64,000 bases of DNA. It comes from Stenopsyche tienmushanensis (taxonomy: Eukaryota > Arthropoda > Insecta > Trichoptera > Stenopsychidae). Position numbers and translations under genes: made by a program. Positions 60,060 through 64,000 of this stretch are shown one piece after another. Every line of letters begins with the position of its first letter. Position 1 is the stretch's first letter. The notes beneath the pieces are model-generated. The model was not told the DNA's origin and ran no database searches. It worked only from the letters and a program-made list of their open reading frames with translations. The stretch is taken from the NCBI GenBank assembly GCA_008973525.1, contig WACJ01000524.1:806001-870000 (forward strand), written 5' to 3'.

Positions 60060-60545
60060 TTTAGATTGAATCACTTTGGAAAACCGTCAAATCACACAAA
60101 AACAAAGCCACGGGATTTCCTATTTTGGTTAGAAATGATAAGATAGCCGAAACCGATTTAGAAAAGACAAACATGCTTACAGAAACCTTGTGCCTAAATC
60201 ACAAGATTTTCGAAAATATGAGCGACAGCAAAACAAAGAAAGCTGTTAACAAAGTCAATTAGGGATTTCCGTGATGCTCAAATAATGCACAAAATTAAAT
60301 TGGTAACTCCTTTAGAAATAACAAAAATCATTAGAAAACTGAAAAAAAAGAAGTCCCTGGGTTTTGACACAATCGATAATACGATAATAAAAGAATCTGC
60401 CATTCATATAACTAAAATATTTTATGCGTGCCTAAATATGAGGTATTTCCCAGCCATTTTCTTTGCCAAAACCAGTAATTCCTTTGCTAAAACTAGGCAA
60501 GGATAGCAACGATCCCACAAATTACCAACCGATCAGCCTACTTTA
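60060..60545 (+). pseudogene. Jockey-like non-LTR reverse transcriptase fragment
   Basis: In one frame: ESLWKTVKSHKNKATGFPIL, then KIAETDLEKTNMLTETLC, corresponding to the linker before the reverse transcriptase domain of jockey-type LINEs (LWk.vk.lk..., d.eKAn.la..F). After a stop and frame change, 60285 onward reads MHKIKLVTPLEITKIIRKLK then KKKSLGFDTIDNTIIKESA, matching the start of the RT domain (TP.Ei..iI..Lk.kKSpG.D.I.n..iK). A further frame change gives VIPLLKLGKDSNDPTNYQPI followed by SLL and a stop, matching the RT motif NYRPISLL. The catalytic YADD region is absent. It is cut at about 60546 by LTR-like sequence. Confidence 0.85.
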
Positions 60546-60549
60546 GTCG

Positions 60550-61019
60550 TGTTACCGTGCTACATCACATTCACTCGTCTTGCGGCAGTAGTAACCATTC
60601 ATTACTATTAGTTGTGTTAATGAGTTTTGTATGGTTATGCGTTCTTCATGTGATTAATATTTAACTTTACACTTCTTTAAATATGGTATAACTAAGACTA
60701 CTCTGGGTCCTGTCTGCGAAGTCCTCTCCTTGAAAGCTTGAGTTTAGACTCACTTCTGAGCTCGAGTTTGGGTATTCCACGCCTCGCAGCCACAGTCTGT
60801 TCAAAGTGGAACAAATAAACATACTGTGGAGAAAAAATCATCTTTGAAATCCAACACCACCACCCTGTGGTGTCCTTCTCGCCGATGTTACGAGGGACGC
60901 GGCAGCCGCGGATCGTCAGAAGCTCTACGAACGAAGGTAACTGGGACTGGTCGACAGAAGCATGACGAAGATAACTGGGCCTGAGGCTGAGCCAGCTGAG
61001 GGCTCTCGCCTACGTTACA
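60550..61019 (+). mobile_element. Probable solo LTR (BEL/Pao-like)
   Basis: The 470-bp segment starts TGTTACCGTGCTACATCAC and ends CCTACGTTACA, so it has TG...CA borders. It contains an AATAAA signal at 60816-60821 and the CGCAGCCACAGTCTGTTC/AACATACTGTGG type of sequence that I associate with BEL/Pao LTRs in insects. No primer-binding site, gag or pol follows: hAT coding sequence begins within 60 bp. The flanking 5-mers (AGTCG and ATGGA) do not match, so a simple insertion with target duplication is not supported and rearrangement is possible. The superfamily assignment is by resemblance only. Confidence 0.5.
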
Positions 61020-61078
61020 ATGGATACAATTTTACGTGGAAAAGATTCGTCTTTACATACAGAAGAAGCGTTGCAAAA

Positions 61079-61505
61079 ATGCCAAAGAAGACTGTGAAAA
61101 TGAAGCACAACGAAGACTACATTCAATATGGATTCTCGTGATGTGGTGATGAAACAGCTCCAAAGCCACAATGCATCATTTGCAACGAACAGCTATCAAA
61201 CGAATCAATGGCACCCAATAAATTAAATCACCATCTAAATTCAAACCACCCAGTTGCGTCAAAAAGGATAAACAATATTTTCAAAGGCGTTTAGAACAAA
61301 ATTAAAAACAGAAACAATTTATGAATTCGGCCTTTACGGTTTCTGAAAAGGCCTTAGAAGCTAGCTACCATGTTGCAAAATTAACTGCACGTCAGAAAAA
61401 ACCACATACTATCGGCGAAAAATCCAAGGAAGTTGTTCGACTTATGCTTGAGCCCAATGATGTTAAGGAAGTAAATAAAGTTTCGTTGTCTGCCGATACT
61501 GTTAA
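61079..61505 (+). pseudogene. hAT BED-finger transposase, 5' part
   Basis: From the ATG at 61079 the product reads MPKKTVKMKHNEDYIQYGFS, then a stop (TGA), then CGDETAPKPQCIICNEQLSN and PNKLNHHLNSNHP. This is a BED zinc finger (CxxC ... HxxxxH) of the ZBED5/GTF2IRD2-like hAT group, whose members read YxxFGFxxxGDExxPxPxCxxC. A second stop follows FKGV. From 61321, in another frame, comes FTVSEKALEASYHVAKLTAR, then KKPHTIGE and NKVSLSADTV, matching the block that precedes the catalytic core. The frame is interrupted at codon GTT-AA (61501-61505) by a piggyBac insertion and resumes at 63728. Two stops and a frameshift show it was dead apart from that insertion. Confidence 0.85.
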
Positions 61506-63723
61506 CGCTTTCGCGCGCGGTATCGTCATTTTAATTGGTTTCGTGAATCCGATTGCCGACAATATTCATGAATACCGATTAGTGCTTATAAGCAATCGCC
61601 AAAACAAACAATGAGTCAGTTATTCTGTTTCGTGTTTGCCTCTTGATTTCACTAATCGTTGTTATTGATAACATTCCAGCGATAAGACCGAAGTTTTATC
61701 GCCGTCGAACCATTCATCATTAAATTAATTGATCCACACGTTTTTTTTAATATGTTCTTTACACTTTTCAGTGATTTTCAACCATTGTATTTTCTTTAAT
61801 AATAAAACTATTTAAACCATCGCTAATACACACAATGAAAGGTCGATCGTTTTGTCTCGTGTTATTGTATTAGAGTAACGGGAGTCGAAAGCACACAAGC
61901 AGAGCAGGATTTTTTTGGGCAGGTTTGGCATCTCCATGAAGTCTCAGTGCGTTTATTATTTTTTGAACACCACCTGCAGCGCAAATAACATATTTTCTTT
62001 TTATAATTTTTTGGAATAGGATTTTTTTCCAAAAAAATGACTAGAGTATTGCCTATTGTTGGAGTAGGTGTGACAGTTACCAATTCTCTACCATCTGTTA
62101 TATGGGCAATACATAATAAGGATTCTATTAAATTGTCTCTAAATTGTAGAAAACTTATCACCTTTTCCATTTTAATGCGGTATAAAATCCACGCATTAAA
62201 TACTGACATGTCTAACAAATGGAATATAATTTTTTTATACCACCGAATTGTTTTTCGGGGACAAGAATAGTATGCTATAAGTTGGCCTGACCTGTCAACA
62301 CCACCCATAAATTTATTGTATTCCACAACTTCAATGGGCTTTATTTTTATGATTCCATATCTGTTAGTTTTTTCGATGAGCTGAGGGTGATATTTGGTTG
62401 TAATGCTTAATACGTCTCTAGTATCGTGCCATTTTGAAATATATATATTATTTTTTCTTAACCATATGTGTTCTCCCTTTTTAACCTTCTTCTTTGTTAT
62501 TTCTGCTGGATTTCCTCTTCTATTTGCACGCAATGTCCCTGTTGTATGCGTCCTTTTTTCTAATAGTTTAGTAGATAATGAAATGTTATTAAAAAAAAAT
62601 GTCCATAAAAACATGATGACCTTTGTGGAGAAATGGATTCATCAATTTAAGTACGATCATCAATCAAAGGCATCAATTTTGGTTCCTCTAGGTTCGTTAT
62701 CAAATAACCTTCCTCTATAGATTTCTAGATTATGGATGTATCCATTTGGGGAACACAATTTATAAAATTTGATGCCATACTTAGCTTTCTTCCTTTTCGT
62801 GTATTGCCGTAACTACAGTCGCCCTCGACGAAGAAGAGATTCATCTAAAGAAATTTCTTCCGATGGAGAATATATATTTTGAAAATTCGAAACAACGATG
62901 TCAACAGTGAGCTTATTTTTGACATCCTGTCATTGTTATTTATCGTGCAATTTAAACATCTCAATATTTTTTCGAATCTTCTACTCGACATAATATAAGA
63001 AAATATTGGATGATAATACAATGAAGCTCGTGAAAACATTTTTCTTAGTGTTGGAAAGCCTATATGCCCACCGAGCAGACACAGTCCAAAAAATTTTTCC
63101 AATTCCATATAATTTATTTCATTGAATTTGGTCACCATGCAGTATCTTGTTTTTGGTAAATTGTAAAAGTAAACTTTTTACCATAAGCATTCGTACATTT
63201 TATCAACAATTTATTAACTTCCCCAGTCCAAATACTTGTAAAAAATTCTATAGGTGTATCTCCAATATCTTTTTTTATTCCTGAAGATGTAAAATCAAAA
63301 CCAAAATCTGGTATGAGAATATTTGACCGGACCGGGCATGGTGTTGATCGGACCTTGTGATCCGCGAAAAAAAATTGTATTTACGTAAAAATATTTTGGG
63401 AATAAACATTATTTTATGTGATTTTGCCGAAATTGGTAATCCGAAACGTAAGTACATAATACTTTTACGTGGGCGATGTTCATAAAATGTATCTACTCCA
63501 AGTCGGTGCATCACAAAAATCGAATTATTAACCAAAATGAATTTATCTTACTCGGAAAAGTTTGGGAGTGTTTGATCCATGTTTTGTAAATGGTTTGTTA
63601 TTGTGTCCCTGAAGGCGGCAGGCATAGGACTAATCCGGCGCGAGAGGTTTAGGTTGAGCGAGGTTTATTTGCACTCATGTGCTGCAGCGACGAACGGAGT
63701 GACGACATGCGCGCAGGAAAGCG
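61506..63723 (-). mobile_element. Complete piggyBac element inserted in the hAT gene
   Basis: TTAA at 61502-61505 and TTAA at 63724-63727 flank the element. The left end is CGCTTTCGCGCGCGGTATCG followed by TCA; the right end reversed is CGCTTTCCTGCGCGCATGTC followed by GTCA. They agree for CGCTTTC, the CG-rich tract and TCGTCA. Removing 61506-63723 plus one TTAA restores the hAT frame exactly across the junction (SADTV joined to KRLIHDMSSDI), which proves both boundaries. The length of 2218 bp is in the normal range for piggyBac elements. It carries one transposase gene on the - strand, now disabled, followed by about 350 bp of 3' non-coding DNA. Confidence 0.92.
61862..63330 (-). pseudogene. 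piggyBac transposase pseudogene, nearly full length
   Basis: The - strand runs from about 63330 (TPIEFFTSIWTGEVNKLLIK, the start of the PGBD domain). The next pieces are MELEKFFGLCLLGGHIGF (62845-63138), then YSPSEEISLDESLLRRGRL, a TAG stop (62813-62815), and LRQYTKRKKAKYGIKFYKLC. The last piece is a 250-residue open end (61862-62614) with GTLRANRRGNPAEI, EYNKFMGGVDRSGQL, RWYKKIIFHLLDMSVFNAWI and a cysteine-rich C-terminus (CRWC, CQTC, CSAC). Catalytic Asp 1 (DES) and Asp 2 (MDIFF, seen just before a frameshift in the A-run at 62592-62600) survive. In the last pair GVDxxD the second Asp is Gly. There are at least three frameshifts. It would have been a DDE transposase making TTAA-specific, precise excisions. 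Confidence 0.92.
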
Positions 63724-63727
63724 TTAA

Positions 63728-63824
63728 AAGACTTATTCACGACATGTCAAGCGATATTTTAGGAACACTGATTAGAAATTTGGCTGAAAATTTTGAATCG
63801 AAAAAAGCGCAGGTATCACGTTAA
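63728..63824 (+). pseudogene. hAT transposase, continuation after the piggyBac insertion
   Basis: Directly after the right TTAA the frame reads KRLIHDMSSDILGTLIRNLA then ENFESKKAQVSR and a stop. KRxIxDMSxDIxxxLxxxL is the ZBED5-type hAT block that follows LSxDTV, which ends the fragment on the other side of the insertion at 61505. The expected catalytic segment (FxLQxDESTD) does not follow: the frame diverges after ENF and stops at 63822-63824. The hAT copy was therefore already truncated or rearranged here. Confidence 0.75.
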
Positions 63825-64000
63825 TTGGTCATTATTTTATAATAATTATTAAGATTGCACAAAAGTAAATATAATATAGTTTTTATGTATGTGTACATAG
63901 GAAATAAAAATAATAAATTTATTGTAAAATTGTATAAAATATTTAGGCCCTTTTAGAGCCTTTTTTTATGCACTATTGGGAGAGCTGTTTAAAAATAAAT
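63825..64000. other. AT-rich DNA at the window end
   Basis: Very AT-rich sequence with two AATAAA-like hexamers (about 63901 and 63910) and an inverted AGGCCC/GAGCC-type patch at 63944-63962. No gene and no right hAT terminal repeat is seen before the window ends. Confidence 0.45.

Noticed and set aside
62037..62720. + strand open frames of 77 and 108 residues
   Set aside because: They are antisense shadows of the piggyBac transposase on the - strand.
1..64000. CRISPR arrays, operons, rRNA or prophage-type systems
   Set aside because: No regularly spaced repeats, no compact gene clusters and no bacterial-type coding density are present. The spliced cadherin exon and eukaryotic transposons exclude a prokaryotic origin.

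Overview
This is a eukaryotic, AT-rich, almost gene-free window. The one confidently coding segment is a 116-nt spliced exon at 49944-50059 (+). Its translation is a cadherin-repeat segment that I recognise as neural cadherin (CadN, N-cadherin-like) of insects. The window is therefore best read as the interior of an insect or other arthropod CadN gene on the + strand. At least 49.9 kb of intron lie upstream of the exon and 13.9 kb downstream, with no neighbouring exon that I could find. Nothing bacterial is present: no operons, CRISPR arrays or rRNA/tRNA genes. No novel multi-gene system is visible.

The intronic sequence is a mixture of unique DNA and decayed transposons. The unique DNA alternates very AT-rich stretches with GC- and CpG-richer blocks of 150-500 bp (for example 1630-1870, 6830-7340, 16260-16710, 25130-25500, 36930-37400, 52850-53290). 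These do not code and are candidates for conserved non-coding or regulatory elements. The most extreme block, near 37 kb, lies about 190 bp downstream of a perfect NRF1/Ewg palindrome.

The transposon remnants, left to right, are: a TIR-bounded MITE (592-1061); a MITE end (7752-7860); a hAT fragment (about 9560-10104, +) abutting a pogo/Tigger element on the - strand that runs to a terminal repeat at 11036; a Mutator-like element with two copies 43 kb apart (about 14500-15800 and 57545-58248); a 1-kb hAT with GC-rich ends (20993-21999); a mariner pseudogene (about 29680-30420, -) and a second mariner scrap (about 32749-32801, -); a Helitron-like 3' end (about 35340); an internally deleted piggyBac element (39794-40938, +); a second MITE (50186-50928); an isolated piggyBac-type end (53861-53895); a Tigger C-terminal fragment (about 54830-55326, +); and a 71-bp piggyBac-type MITE (58253-58323).

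The last 4 kb are a nest that can be read in detail. A hAT (BED-type) element starts at 59849. It contains a jockey-like reverse transcriptase fragment and a probable solo BEL/Pao LTR, and it is split at a TTAA by a complete but dead 2218-bp piggyBac element (61506-63723). Removing that element and one TTAA copy rejoins the hAT reading frame exactly. Every transposase here carries stops, frameshifts or lost catalytic residues, so I see no active element.
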